Assembly (NCBI GenBank): GCA_910589125.1
Contig: CAJURX010000002.1
Location: forward strand, 62,001-126,000
Length of the DNA: 64,000 nt
Reading direction: 5' to 3'
From: an uncultured Eggerthellaceae bacterium
Lineage (GTDB): Bacteria; Actinomycetota; Coriobacteriia; Coriobacteriales; Eggerthellaceae
Within the stretch, counting starts at the first letter, position 1, and every line of letters begins with the position of its first letter. The translations under genes were made by a program, and so were the position numbers. Under the pieces are notes generated by a model. It saw nothing but the letters and a program-made list of their open reading frames with translations. It was not told where the DNA came from and made no database searches. This document shows positions 33,901 to 42,417 of this stretch, one piece after another.

Positions 33901-34258
33901 ATGACTCGGGCGGTTCGCTATCCCTCTCCAGCACGAGCGCATCCCCGACCAACGTCCACGAATGATATGCGCCGAGCTTCCCCGAAGCGGTGGCTTCAGC
34001 CACCTGAGCTTCCTCCGCATCCGCCCCAGCTGGATCAACGTCCACCGGAGCAGGTTCTGAGGGAGCTTCTGGCTCAGCGGCCTGACCCTCGTCCTCTTCG
34101 GGCTCCAAGGGCTCTGAGGCAGCCACCTCGCCCACTTCTTCTGCGCTTCGATCGACGTCCTGAGCAAAGGATGCCTCCGGTGCCTGCAAGGGGATCATCA
34201 TCGCGATCAGCAACAAGGACAGCATCCAGGGGATCATCCTCGCGAAAGCGGCGCGCAT
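30905..34258 (-). CDS. Cell-wall-anchored adhesin-like protein: DUF285/LRR, tandem BIG2 domains, LPRTG
   Basis: 1117 residues. The signal peptide (MIPWMLSLLLIAMMIPLQ, cleavage near ASFA) is followed by an acidic Glu/Ala/Pro stalk, then BspA/DUF285-type leucine-rich repeats (about 130-370; units like LFEGCTSLEEVDLSGLDASA). Five to six bacterial Ig-like group 2 domains (about 405-920; each with VATVDATGM...GTVTITA-like strands) come next, then a beta-rich module, a Gly/Glu linker and a canonical LPRTG with hydrophobic helix and short Arg tail. The ATG at 34258 has GGAGGT 6 bases upstream. Probably an adhesin; the ligand is unknown. No sortase gene is adjacent. Confidence 0.85.
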   Translation of the reverse strand: MRAAFARMIPWMLSLLLIAMMIPLQAPEASFAQDVDRSAEEVGEVAASEPLEPEEDEGQAAEPEAPSEPAPVDVDPAGADAEEAQVAEATASGKLGAYHSWTLVGDALVLERDSEPPESSPDADILTSGDSLGYLSHADEIGVVDIQGTIRTYRGGLFKGLKNLHEVRGLEKLRFEARSGAPVSADSLFEGCTSLEEVDLSGLDASAIDRATALFRGCSSVRSLDLSGFTSCASWFGAFKGCTSLESVKLPPFSGGDSSVNFMFEGCSSLKSVDMSAISITSNSLLDVFKGCAALEELRMFSFVGTRGPNGVDPFDISGVFVGCSSLKSLDLSSFDTRCAWKGEVDTAVRKGMFDGALETVKLGEGFTLQPCLPGGPWYSTSGDAFAPADIPAGSTDTYSRNPPSASESVSIQPIAESFLAVGARYQLKADVQPASLAASIVWSSLDESVATVDATGMLSAVAPGHVTIMATAGSASDSIGVEVRSCVRRVTMGESSKTVHLSAGAFALQASVDPPDAYNAALAWQSADPSVATVDGTGMVTPLSVGTVSITASAGAFSDTCIVTVEDPISLTLSDIEKVLMIGSAPYQLICTIDPPSAAGAQLVWKTSNAGVASVDQAGRVTPVSAGEATVTVTTKGASAQCSIKVIERPEDIVDVASITLDPSQLQLVGAQSEQLSATVLPANATHKTVQWASSNPSIVKVDATGMATSVAKGSAAIIATSGDGKQSATCDVTVSNPASAFEVTPRAKAVAVGEAFNVGLHLAGQLPGAVDDVGAVTWSVSDEGVLAIEPSGEVARITAKAPGIADVRVSGNVGGHDLAGTARVSVTWPTPTVFSLDRHEAELVVGSDVLQLTASAMPAEALNAGVKWVASDPDIATVDASGIVRPVRAGRVTIRAALGSMSDSCTVIVHPLVLPSSPSSDVPGQVLVNDSESADALQGVRVVIRKSEKRSDARLLAALVRGQHVDASASMAEAYDIHLEDAFGARVEWDSSDVLLTVCIKLDDRLSAMAAEVALAVHYVDDAFSSAETKASQVSDGYIVFDTTHFSTYALTASSQDDGGGASGDHGEGEDASESEGGGLPRTGDDAVRRLMVLLALAIAAAAACGAAALRRSAP

Positions 34259-34428
34259 CTGGACCTCCTGCCATCTATCAGACTACATCGACCATAAGTC
34301 TATAGAGCAGGCCGCTCCCCCATTGCCCAATGGATCTGGGCGCTTGCACGCGAGCATGCTGACACCTCTTGCGGAAGGCGTCCGGAAGGGATCAGGCGCT
34401 CTCCTCCTCGATCGCAAGCTAGGGTGAG

Positions 34429-35322
34429 CTACGGCAAGATGCGCGGAAGGGAGCGCAGCGCCTCCGCCTCAGCGGCGCGATCAGGTGAGAGGTAGAACGC
34501 GCAGAAGCCCTTGAGGTCTGGATCCGGGCAATCTGCCACTGACGGCATGCCGCCGGGATGGAAGAGCAGCTCGACCTCCCGACCATCGCGCTGCGCCGCC
34601 TCAGACACACCGGCGAGGAACGCCTCATCGGCCGCATGCTGCATGCGCCCCGAGAGCGCCAAGCCGTAGAACGTCGCAGGCGCAGGGAGGTCAGCTGGGT
34701 ACTTCGCGGCCACCTGCTTCCAAAGCTGGTTCAGCAGCACATTCTTGACCACGTTCACGGGCGGCACCACGCGCCTGATGGTGGGCACCTTCAGATACGG
34801 CCCCAAAGGCTCTGCGGGAACGCGCAGGTATTCCAGCGTGCACCCCTCATCCGCGACCGCCGCCAACAGACCATCGAACACGGCCGGGATCATATGGAAA
34901 TGCTGATGGCTATCCACGCGCAGCCTCCCTACAAGCTCAGGGAATGCCTCCAAGAAGCGCCTGATCTGCGCGCGGGCCTCATGGCGCACCTGACAGGTGA
35001 GCGCTTCGCACTCGCCGCTCAAGGAGAGCGCGAGCATCTTCGCGAAGCCCAAGCGGAACCGGCCATCGGGAGCCACGAGCAGGGGTGCATCATGAGCGCT
35101 CGAGAGCGCTTGGCCCTCCACTAGATTCAGATGCAGCCCCATCTTGATGCATCCTGCATCCACGAAGGGCTTGGCGAAGGTCGCGCTTTCGACGAATGCA
35201 GGGGAGGTCACCATGGCGCTCGTGGAGCTCAAGGCACCCTCGCCGCCACAAGCAGCGGAGCACGCGAGGATATCCTTCGACTGCTCGAGCGTGATACCGA
35301 AGTCGTCTGCATGTATGATCAT
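34429..35322 (-). CDS. ChbG/YdjC-family carbohydrate deacetylase
   Basis: 297 residues from MIIHADDFG at 35322. The metal-binding residues lie in IHADDFG, GLHLNLVEG and DSHQHFHMIP, with the late FHPGGM. The family removes N-acetyl groups from chito-oligosaccharides or related glycans using a divalent metal. The frame is open to 35985, but the upstream part is antisense to the GT2 gene and lacks family similarity. Divergent from the GT2-YfhO pair with only 45 bases between starts, so a shared regulatory region and a role in surface-glycan remodelling are plausible. Confidence 0.88.
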   Translation of the reverse strand: MIIHADDFGITLEQSKDILACSAACGGEGALSSTSAMVTSPAFVESATFAKPFVDAGCIKMGLHLNLVEGQALSSAHDAPLLVAPDGRFRLGFAKMLALSLSGECEALTCQVRHEARAQIRRFLEAFPELVGRLRVDSHQHFHMIPAVFDGLLAAVADEGCTLEYLRVPAEPLGPYLKVPTIRRVVPPVNVVKNVLLNQLWKQVAAKYPADLPAPATFYGLALSGRMQHAADEAFLAGVSEAAQRDGREVELLFHPGGMPSVADCPDPDLKGFCAFYLSPDRAAEAEALRSLPRILP

Positions 35323-35367
35323 GTCTGATCCCTGCTCTTTGCGGGTGCGTACTATAATCGAATCCAT

Positions 35368-36378
35368 ATGGAATTGTCTCTCATAATACCGTGCCACAAC
35401 GAAGCGGAGAACATCGAGCCATTCGTGGACCTCATCCAGGCATGCATGGACAGCCCCGATGCGCCCGCCACCCTCGAGCTCCTCTTCGTGGATGATGGCT
35501 CGACGGATGGCACCTTCGCGCGCGTCACCCAGATGATGGAGTGCCCCACCACGAAGCGCATCAGCATCAAGGCCATCGAGCTCTCCCGCAACTTCGGGAA
35601 GGAAGCTGCCATGCTGGCCGGTCTCGAGAGCGCAAGCGGTGCGCTGATCGGCTTCATCGACGCGGACCTCCAGCAAGATCCCGCCATCTCCTTCCAGATG
35701 TTCGCATACCTGCAGCACCATCCCGATACGGATTGCGTCGCCGCGGTCCAGGAGGAGCGCAAGGAGGGAGCGCTGCGCAGGTGGTTCAAGCATCGCTTCT
35801 ATGCGGCATTCAACGCCGTGGGAGACATAGACCTTCCCGCGAATGCGAGCGACTTCCGGGTGTTCAGGCGCAACGTGGCAGACGCGCTCATGTCCATGCC
35901 GGAGTACTTCCGCTTCTCGAAGGGCCTCTTCGCATGGGTGGGCTTCCATACCCACACCATCCCCTACAAGCCGCGAGAGCGCCACGCGGGCAGCACCTCA
36001 TGGTCATTCCGCGACCTTGTGCACTACGCCGTCAGCGGCATCGTCTCGTTCACCACATGGCCTTTGCGTCTCGTGCTCTATCTGGGTCTCCTGACATCCA
36101 TCGCATCCATCATCTATCTGATCGTCGTGCTGTCCGAATACCTCATCGTGGGCATCAGCGTGCCTGGCTACCCCACGCTGGTCTGCTTGCTGCTGCTCTT
36201 CTTCGGCATCGTGATGCTCGCGCTCGGGATCTTCGGCGAATACCTGGGGCGCATCTACATCGAGGGCAAGCGCCGCCCCGTCTACATCGCACGCCAGATG
36301 CGAACGCAAGACCTGACGCAGATGAGCTGCGCCCCTGCAGACCAAGGCGCGCATCCCTCTCAGGAAGATGACCGCTAA
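35368..36378 (+). CDS. Family 2 glycosyltransferase, GtrB/CsbB type (polyprenyl-phosphate sugar synthase)
   Basis: 336 residues. The GT2 domain (about 1-230) has LSLIIPCHNEAENI, FVDDGSTDGTF, GFIDADLQQDP (DxD-type metal site) and the late RHAGSTSWSFRDL. Two C-terminal membrane helices (about 235-310) are typical of enzymes that make undecaprenyl-phosphate-linked sugar at the inner membrane face. Its stop region overlaps the YfhO gene start by 11 bases, so the two form an operon. In Bacillus the CsbB/YfhO pair glycosylates lipoteichoic acid; a comparable three-component decoration pathway is likely here, though no flippase gene is visible. Confidence 0.9.
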   Translation: MELSLIIPCHNEAENIEPFVDLIQACMDSPDAPATLELLFVDDGSTDGTFARVTQMMECPTTKRISIKAIELSRNFGKEAAMLAGLESASGALIGFIDADLQQDPAISFQMFAYLQHHPDTDCVAAVQEERKEGALRRWFKHRFYAAFNAVGDIDLPANASDFRVFRRNVADALMSMPEYFRFSKGLFAWVGFHTHTIPYKPRERHAGSTSWSFRDLVHYAVSGIVSFTTWPLRLVLYLGLLTSIASIIYLIVVLSEYLIVGISVPGYPTLVCLLLLFFGIVMLALGIFGEYLGRIYIEGKRRPVYIARQMRTQDLTQMSCAPADQGAHPSQEDDR

Positions 36379-38803
36379 GCTGCGCACGATAGCGTACGGC
36401 ATGGGCTGCTTCCTGCTGCCCGTGGGCATCCTCATCGTGGCAGCCGCCGTATGCGGCCTCTACCCCCTCGGTTCCAACCTCTTCATGCTGAACGACATGA
36501 ACGCGCAGTACGTGGACTTCTTCGCCTGGTACCGAGACGTGCTGACCGGAAGCGCCGATGCCACGTATTCCACCACCCAAGCGCTCGGGCAGAACATGAT
36601 GGGCACCATCTCCTACTATCTTGCAAGCCCTCTGAACATCCTCGTCCTCTTCTTCGACGAGCGCGACATCAGCGTAGCCTTCTTCGCGATCACGCTCGTG
36701 AAGGTGGGCTGTGCCGAACTCTCCATGGTCTTCTATCTGCGCCGCCGCTTCACCCTCTCCCGCGCCTGGGCATGCGCGCTCGCGCTCGGGTTCTCGCTCT
36801 CCCTCTGGACGCTCATGCAGGTGCGCAACATCATGTGGATGGACGCGCTGATCCTCCTGCCGCTCTGCGCGTGGGGGGTCTGCTGCCTGCTGCGCACAGG
36901 ACGATGGCGCCTGCTCACGATATCCACTGCCGTCAGCGTCATCACCTGCTGGTACACAGCCTATATGGTCATCCTGTTCCTCTGCCTCTATGTGCTCTTC
37001 GAGGGGTATGCGCTCGGAACCGAAGGCGTGCGCACGTGGGGTCCCACGCATCGAAAGCGGCTGCTCCAGTTCGCTGGTTGCATGGCGGTCGCGCTCGCGC
37101 TTGCCGCCTTCCTGTTCCTGCCCACCATCTTGAGCATGACCGGGGCTGGCGCAGCGAGCGATTCCGATTCCCTGATAGCGTACCTTCAGAAGATGATGGA
37201 CAAGCACCTGCCGATGTTGGGCATATCCGCTTCGCACATCCTGCTCATCTGCGGAGGTGCCCTGGCCTTGATCAGTGCGTGCGTCCTGATCGCATTCCGC
37301 CGTTTCTCATTGCGCCGCAGGCTGGCTGGCATCCTCTGCGGAATGCTCGCACTGCTCTCGGTAGCTGCCCTCATCGTCCCCTCTCTACAGCAAGAGAGCT
37401 TGGGGGCGGTGGGTCTCGCGCTCTTCGGCGGCGCATGGACCGGACAGCTCTACGCGAACGACTTCGTGCCCCAGCTCTTCGCCAGCACCCTTGTCGTGGC
37501 GCTCTGCATCGTGTTCTTCGCCTCCAAGCGCATCCCCTTGAAGCTCAAGCTGGCATGCGCGCTCTTCCTGGCGCTGCTCATCGCCAGCACGTGGCTGCGC
37601 CTGCTGATGATCATCTGGGGCGGCATGCGCCTCCCCCACGGATATCACAACCGCATGGCATTCTTAGCGGTGTTCATGCTGATCTGGGTGGCGGCATATG
37701 GCGTGCAGCATGCGCTCCTCCCCTGGACCTCACATGCGACAGACCCCGCAGGCGAACGCAATGGGAAGGACAAGCCGAACATCCGCGTGCTCCTTGCGAA
37801 GACCATCGAGGCGCGGTGGTTCGCTGGCGCCATCCTCATGCTCACCATTGCAGAGCTGACCGTGCGCTCATGCCTGGTCTGGGGCTCCCTCTACCAGGAG
37901 GGGGAGATGGGCTATGTGAACGACTACTACGATTCGGCTCTCGTCCAGGCCGCTGAGCTGGAAGAGCACGACCCTGGCATCTACCGGGTGGAGAAGAGCT
38001 ACCAGCGCTACAACAGCCTGGGATTCAACGAGGGCATGACCTACGGATTCGATCAGCTCTCATCGTACAGCTCCACGAACGACCACGCCGTCCTAGCGTT
38101 CCTCAGCGCGATGGGGTACGGGAACGGCGCATACTTCACCAACGACATCTACCCGACGCTCGTGCTGGATTCGCTCTTGGGCGTCAAGTACCTATCCGCC
38201 TTCGATGCGCCTGAGCACTACGCAGATGCCGGCCTCTCCCCCACCCGATACCCCGACGGCGCGCGATTCTGGGAGAACCCGTACGCGCTCCCCTTGGCCT
38301 ACGGCGCTTCAACCGACGTGCTCAGCTACCAGGTGCCTGATGAGGACGACGCCACGAGCAGATGGGAGCGATTGAGCACCTTTGCGAGTGCGGTCTGGGG
38401 CCAGAGCGCATCCTTGTATGGAGCAGAGAGCACCGATGCGGACCCAGCGCTGGACATGAGCACGTTCACGCGCATGATCGACGACCTCAAGGCCCATCCC
38501 TTCACATTCGACCGGTTCGGTGGCTCGCATATCTCCGGCGCGATCGATGCAGCCGAAGGCCAAGTGCTGCTCATGACCATCCCCAACCAAGATGGGTGGT
38601 CCATCACCGTGAACGGCACGCACGTGCAGCCCCAGAGCGTGGCGAACGGTGCGCTCATGGCCATACCCGTGCAACCAGGCTTGAATCAGGTCGAGATGAC
38701 GTTCACCGCACCGGGGCTGATCCCCGGCACCGCGCTCACGCTCGCAGCGCTGCTGTTCGTGTTGCTGGCACCGCGCATCCGTCGCATCCGAAGGGTGATG
38801 TAG
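36368..38803 (+). CDS. YfhO-family membrane glycosyltransferase-like protein
   Basis: 811 residues with a dozen or so membrane helices in the N-terminal two thirds, starting GMGCFLLPVGILIVAAAVCG, then the conserved extracytoplasmic MLNDMNAQYVDFFAWYRDVL, and a C-terminal extracytoplasmic beta-rich domain (about 560-780) followed by a final helix (LIPGTALTLAALLFVLLA). YfhO proteins are GT-C-like enzymes that use polyprenyl-phosphate sugars outside the membrane to modify teichoic acids or similar polymers. The overlap with the GT2 gene that would make its donor supports this role. Acceptor and sugar unknown. Confidence 0.85.
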   Translation: MTAKLRTIAYGMGCFLLPVGILIVAAAVCGLYPLGSNLFMLNDMNAQYVDFFAWYRDVLTGSADATYSTTQALGQNMMGTISYYLASPLNILVLFFDERDISVAFFAITLVKVGCAELSMVFYLRRRFTLSRAWACALALGFSLSLWTLMQVRNIMWMDALILLPLCAWGVCCLLRTGRWRLLTISTAVSVITCWYTAYMVILFLCLYVLFEGYALGTEGVRTWGPTHRKRLLQFAGCMAVALALAAFLFLPTILSMTGAGAASDSDSLIAYLQKMMDKHLPMLGISASHILLICGGALALISACVLIAFRRFSLRRRLAGILCGMLALLSVAALIVPSLQQESLGAVGLALFGGAWTGQLYANDFVPQLFASTLVVALCIVFFASKRIPLKLKLACALFLALLIASTWLRLLMIIWGGMRLPHGYHNRMAFLAVFMLIWVAAYGVQHALLPWTSHATDPAGERNGKDKPNIRVLLAKTIEARWFAGAILMLTIAELTVRSCLVWGSLYQEGEMGYVNDYYDSALVQAAELEEHDPGIYRVEKSYQRYNSLGFNEGMTYGFDQLSSYSSTNDHAVLAFLSAMGYGNGAYFTNDIYPTLVLDSLLGVKYLSAFDAPEHYADAGLSPTRYPDGARFWENPYALPLAYGASTDVLSYQVPDEDDATSRWERLSTFASAVWGQSASLYGAESTDADPALDMSTFTRMIDDLKAHPFTFDRFGGSHISGAIDAAEGQVLLMTIPNQDGWSITVNGTHVQPQSVANGALMAIPVQPGLNQVEMTFTAPGLIPGTALTLAALLFVLLAPRIRRIRRVM

Positions 38804-38821
38804 GTGCCGCCTTGGCGGCAC
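38804..38821. terminator. Bidirectional hairpin between convergent yfhO-like and addA genes
   Basis: GTGCCGCC (38804-38811) and GGCGGCAC (38814-38821) pair perfectly in the 29-base gap between the two convergent stops. There is no T run on either strand, so any terminator activity would be weak or factor-assisted. Confidence 0.45.
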
Positions 38822-38832
38822 ACCCGTCGACC

Positions 38833-41800
38833 TCAGAGGCCAGGCCACCGAGAGATGATCTCCGCCTCGAGGTCGGGGACATCCGAAGCGTCGAACCGAT
38901 AGACGACGGTCTGCGGGCCGCCATCGGATGCGCGTTGCTCGACACGGACGAACGTGGCCCGCACCTCCGCGAACCCGTTGCGCAAGAGCGCATAGGCATA
39001 GCACTGCGCCTGGAGCGCATGCTTCGCGTGCAGCTGCTCATCCGTCTCCTGTACGCTGCCGCCTGTCTTGTAATCCACCAGATATGCCATATCTCCTGTG
39101 GTTGCCAGCGCATCGATCTCCCCCTCGAGGAAGAGCGGCCGACCCTCTGGCCCCTCAACGCGCACCATGAAGGGCACCTCAGCATCCACGGATGCGTAGG
39201 TGCAGAGCTCTGCTGCCTCGGGAGAGGCGAACCATCCCGCAAGCGCATGTGCAAGCCGCTCCCTCTGCGCCGCGCTCAGCGCCAGCTTGTCCTCCTGTGC
39301 TCTGATCGCCGCTTCATCAGGCATCTCCAGCAGCGGAGCACCGAGCATGTTCCGTCGAAGGATGGCACGCTCAGCCAGGCGGTGGAATGCCGTGCCCAGC
39401 GCAGTGGCGTCCTCCCCTACCTCCCGCATGAGGATGCGCGCATCGGCCTCCCCCTCTGCATCCACGACCACATCCGTTCGCTCAAGAGGCTCAGATGCGG
39501 CATCGTGATCGAGGGATGAATACGACCGCACGTTCGCCCGATCGCCTCGGAAGGGGACCTGCACGGGCATGTCGGGGACCTCGCGCCGCACGATGACCAG
39601 CGTCTCCGGACCTGCATCCCTCTCAGCTATCGGGGCATAGCCATCCCAGAAGCGCTCCTCCTCATCCCCCTCCACCTGCTCGAACAGGATCCGTGCGGGA
39701 CGCGAGCCGCCATAGGGATAGTTCTCCATATCCACGAGGCGCTTCTGCATGACATCCCACTCGAACGCCTCATAGACATCATGCATCACCCCGTCGCCCC
39801 CGTATGGCTCCTTGCCCTTGGCTGTGTTCAGGAGGCTGCTGGTCACATAGCTGAGATAGACCGATCGCACCGCGCGCGTGAGCCCCACATATAGAAGGCG
39901 CCGCGCCTCGTCCATGCTCTCCGCCTTGGAGATGCGCGAGAGGAGGGGAAGGAGCTCACCGGGGCTCTTCGCCGCATGCAGGCGTGCCATGCCCCGCTCA
40001 TCCAGCGATGCCTCGGCCTCCGCTCTCAGCTTGTCGCATGCGAGCATGCCCTTCTTCGATATCGCAAAGGTGGCAGAGCCCTCATTCTCAGCCATCATGC
40101 CCCTAGTGACATCCTTGCCATTCTTGATGTCAGCCAGCACCACGTGATCGAATTGCAGGCCCTTGGAGCCATGGATGGTCATGATCTGCACGAACTCCGC
40201 TTCGGAGACCGAGAGGATGCCGGGGGATTCCTTTGCCAAGAGCGTCTTTGCTGCGAATGCCGATACCACCTTCGCCAGGCCGCCCTGCTCGCGCTCGACC
40301 CCTTTCAGGATGTCGATCAGCTTGGAGCAATTCCCGACGGATGCGAGCCCCACAACGCCCCGTCCTTGCATGCGGTCGAGATACCCCGATTCGACCAGAA
40401 CGGCACGCACCGCTTCTGCAAGGCTCTCGCGACGGGCACGCCTGACGAAGCGAGCGAGCACCTCCCGCGCGAAGCGGACCGGCTCCACGAGACCCTCCGA
40501 GAGCCCGAACTCCTCGAAGCTGCAGCGTGCGAATCCTTGAGAGAGGCTCGCATGATGGGGACGACCATCCTCCATGCGGCACGCCATGGCAAGGAGCGCA
40601 TCATCTGATACGGCGAAGAGGTCCGAGGTCAAGCAATCCAAGAGCGGTTGGTCATCCCGCGTGTTCAGCGCGTGCCTCAGAAGCGCCATCACCATGGCAG
40701 CCTCATCAGTGGACATGAGCATCGAGCCCGATGTCATCATGGACTCAAGGCCCTCTTCGCGCAGAGCATCCATGTAGACCTGCGCGTTCTTCGTCTTCCC
40801 CAGCAGCAGCGCGTAGCTTTGGCGCTCATGCACGCCCGCTTCCGCATACGCTCGCTTGATATCCGCGAAATGGCGGGCGATGCGCCTGGCGGATGCGTGC
40901 AAGGCCTGCGCGCCCAGATCGCTGCCGCTCCGGTGATGCACGATATCCATCATCACGCGGGGACGCTCATCCATCACAGGATCGGGCACATCGTTCACCG
41001 CACCCTGGGGACTGAGCTGCAGATACGCCTTTCCGAATGAGCACTCTTGACTGAAGATGCTATCCACGAATGCGAGTATGTCAGCATGGCTGCGGAAGTT
41101 CTGCGCGAGCTTCGGTTGGAGCTCCTCTTCCCTCACCTGCGGAAAGGCAGCCGCTAGCTCATTTCGGTAATCCATGAAGGCACCAACATCGGCGCCACGG
41201 AACCGATAGATGCTCTGCTGGGCATCGCCCACGACGCACACATTCGCGAGGCGCGGGCGCGCGATGTGCTTCAATATCTCGATCTGCACCTTGTCCGTAT
41301 CCTGGAACTCATCGACCATGATGAGCTGGAATCGATCGCGGTAGCGCGCGGCAAGATGCGGGTGCTCCCGCAAAGCATCCAACGTCATGCGGAGCAGATC
41401 ATCGTTATCCACGACACCCGCTTCGCGCTTGCGGCGCACGAGATCTGCGCGCATGGTCCGAGCGAGCACGAGCGCCACCTCAGCAGCCTGCATGCCGAAC
41501 GCACCATCCGTCTCGCACACCACGCGCATATGCGTCCTCTTGTAGCGACTGACGACATCCTTGCCGTCCTTGCCCTTGCCGAAGGTCTGAGGCAGCGCCG
41601 GGAACACGCTCAGCACTGCCCGGAATCGCGGTGCATCGAACCCAGGAGCATCCAGGGCAAGGTCTGCCTGGTCGCTCGCAAGCCACTCTGCCGCCACCGT
41701 CATGGCATCGGGGAGCTTGTCCAGGCTCTTCCGCTCCGTGTTCCCGTTGATCTTCTCCCATCCCAGCGTCATATCCAAGAGCGCATTGCTCACCGCCACC

Positions 41801-42417
41801 ATATCCAACAGAGCATCCTTGGGGCTGACGGCCGGTTCCATGTGCACGAACGCATCGAACCCTTGGGGCATGGCCGCAAGGCGGCTCAGCAGCTCCTCCG
41901 CATCGTCGATGAGGGACCCGTCGAATGCCCCGTTGTTGATGAGGCTCCAATTCCACGCAACGCTGGAGAGGTCCAGCCTCCCCTCGTGCGCCTCCTGGAA
42001 CACCCAGGCCCGCGTGGCCGCCTCCATCTCCTGAGCTTCCAGCTCCGTGATCATGCGAAAGGCAGGATCCAGCCCTATCTCCAAGGCGTTCTCCCGCAGG
42101 AAGCGCGAGCAGAACCCATGTATCGTGGAGATCCAGGCACCATCAGCATCGAATGCCTGTTGGGTGAGCCCTTCGGCGAGCAGAGCATCCTTGATGCGAG
42201 AGAGCAGCTCCTCTGCCGCAGCGTTCGTGAAGGTGATCGCCAGCACCTGGTCTATCGAATCCAGCTTGAAGCCACTGCTGTTCGGAAGGAATGCGTTGGC
42301 TGTGCGCAGCTTCAGCGTGAACGTCTTGCCCGATCCCGCGCCAGCTGCCACGAACAAGGGACCCGGAAGGGTCTCGATGACCGCACGCTGAGCATCATTG
42401 CACTTCGAGATATCCAT
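38833..42417 (-). CDS. addA: ATP-dependent helicase/nuclease subunit A (AddA-like, UvrD helicase plus PD-(D/E)XK nuclease)
   Basis: 1194 residues. Helicase motif I is VAAGAGSGKTFTLKLR (about 24-39), with IMVDEFQDTDKVQIEILKHI, VVGDAQQSIYRFRGAD, MTIHGSKGLQFDHVVLAD and LLYVGLTRAVRSVYLSY as later SF1 motifs. The C-terminal nuclease has LEGEIDALATTGDMAYLVDY with KTGG, the GEID and DYK catalytic residues. With AddB it forms a dsDNA break-resecting helicase-nuclease that prepares ends for RecA. The ATG directly follows the addB stop (no gap), so translation is coupled. Confidence 0.9.
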   Translation of the reverse strand: MDISKCNDAQRAVIETLPGPLFVAAGAGSGKTFTLKLRTANAFLPNSSGFKLDSIDQVLAITFTNAAAEELLSRIKDALLAEGLTQQAFDADGAWISTIHGFCSRFLRENALEIGLDPAFRMITELEAQEMEAATRAWVFQEAHEGRLDLSSVAWNWSLINNGAFDGSLIDDAEELLSRLAAMPQGFDAFVHMEPAVSPKDALLDMVAVSNALLDMTLGWEKINGNTERKSLDKLPDAMTVAAEWLASDQADLALDAPGFDAPRFRAVLSVFPALPQTFGKGKDGKDVVSRYKRTHMRVVCETDGAFGMQAAEVALVLARTMRADLVRRKREAGVVDNDDLLRMTLDALREHPHLAARYRDRFQLIMVDEFQDTDKVQIEILKHIARPRLANVCVVGDAQQSIYRFRGADVGAFMDYRNELAAAFPQVREEELQPKLAQNFRSHADILAFVDSIFSQECSFGKAYLQLSPQGAVNDVPDPVMDERPRVMMDIVHHRSGSDLGAQALHASARRIARHFADIKRAYAEAGVHERQSYALLLGKTKNAQVYMDALREEGLESMMTSGSMLMSTDEAAMVMALLRHALNTRDDQPLLDCLTSDLFAVSDDALLAMACRMEDGRPHHASLSQGFARCSFEEFGLSEGLVEPVRFAREVLARFVRRARRESLAEAVRAVLVESGYLDRMQGRGVVGLASVGNCSKLIDILKGVEREQGGLAKVVSAFAAKTLLAKESPGILSVSEAEFVQIMTIHGSKGLQFDHVVLADIKNGKDVTRGMMAENEGSATFAISKKGMLACDKLRAEAEASLDERGMARLHAAKSPGELLPLLSRISKAESMDEARRLLYVGLTRAVRSVYLSYVTSSLLNTAKGKEPYGGDGVMHDVYEAFEWDVMQKRLVDMENYPYGGSRPARILFEQVEGDEEERFWDGYAPIAERDAGPETLVIVRREVPDMPVQVPFRGDRANVRSYSSLDHDAASEPLERTDVVVDAEGEADARILMREVGEDATALGTAFHRLAERAILRRNMLGAPLLEMPDEAAIRAQEDKLALSAAQRERLAHALAGWFASPEAAELCTYASVDAEVPFMVRVEGPEGRPLFLEGEIDALATTGDMAYLVDYKTGGSVQETDEQLHAKHALQAQCYAYALLRNGFAEVRATFVRVEQRASDGGPQTVVYRFDASDVPDLEAEIISRWPGL

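Noticed and set aside
35323..35985. A longer ChbG protein starting at 35985
   Set aside because: The added part is antisense to the GT2 gene and unlike the family; the MIIHADDFG start is the normal N-terminus.
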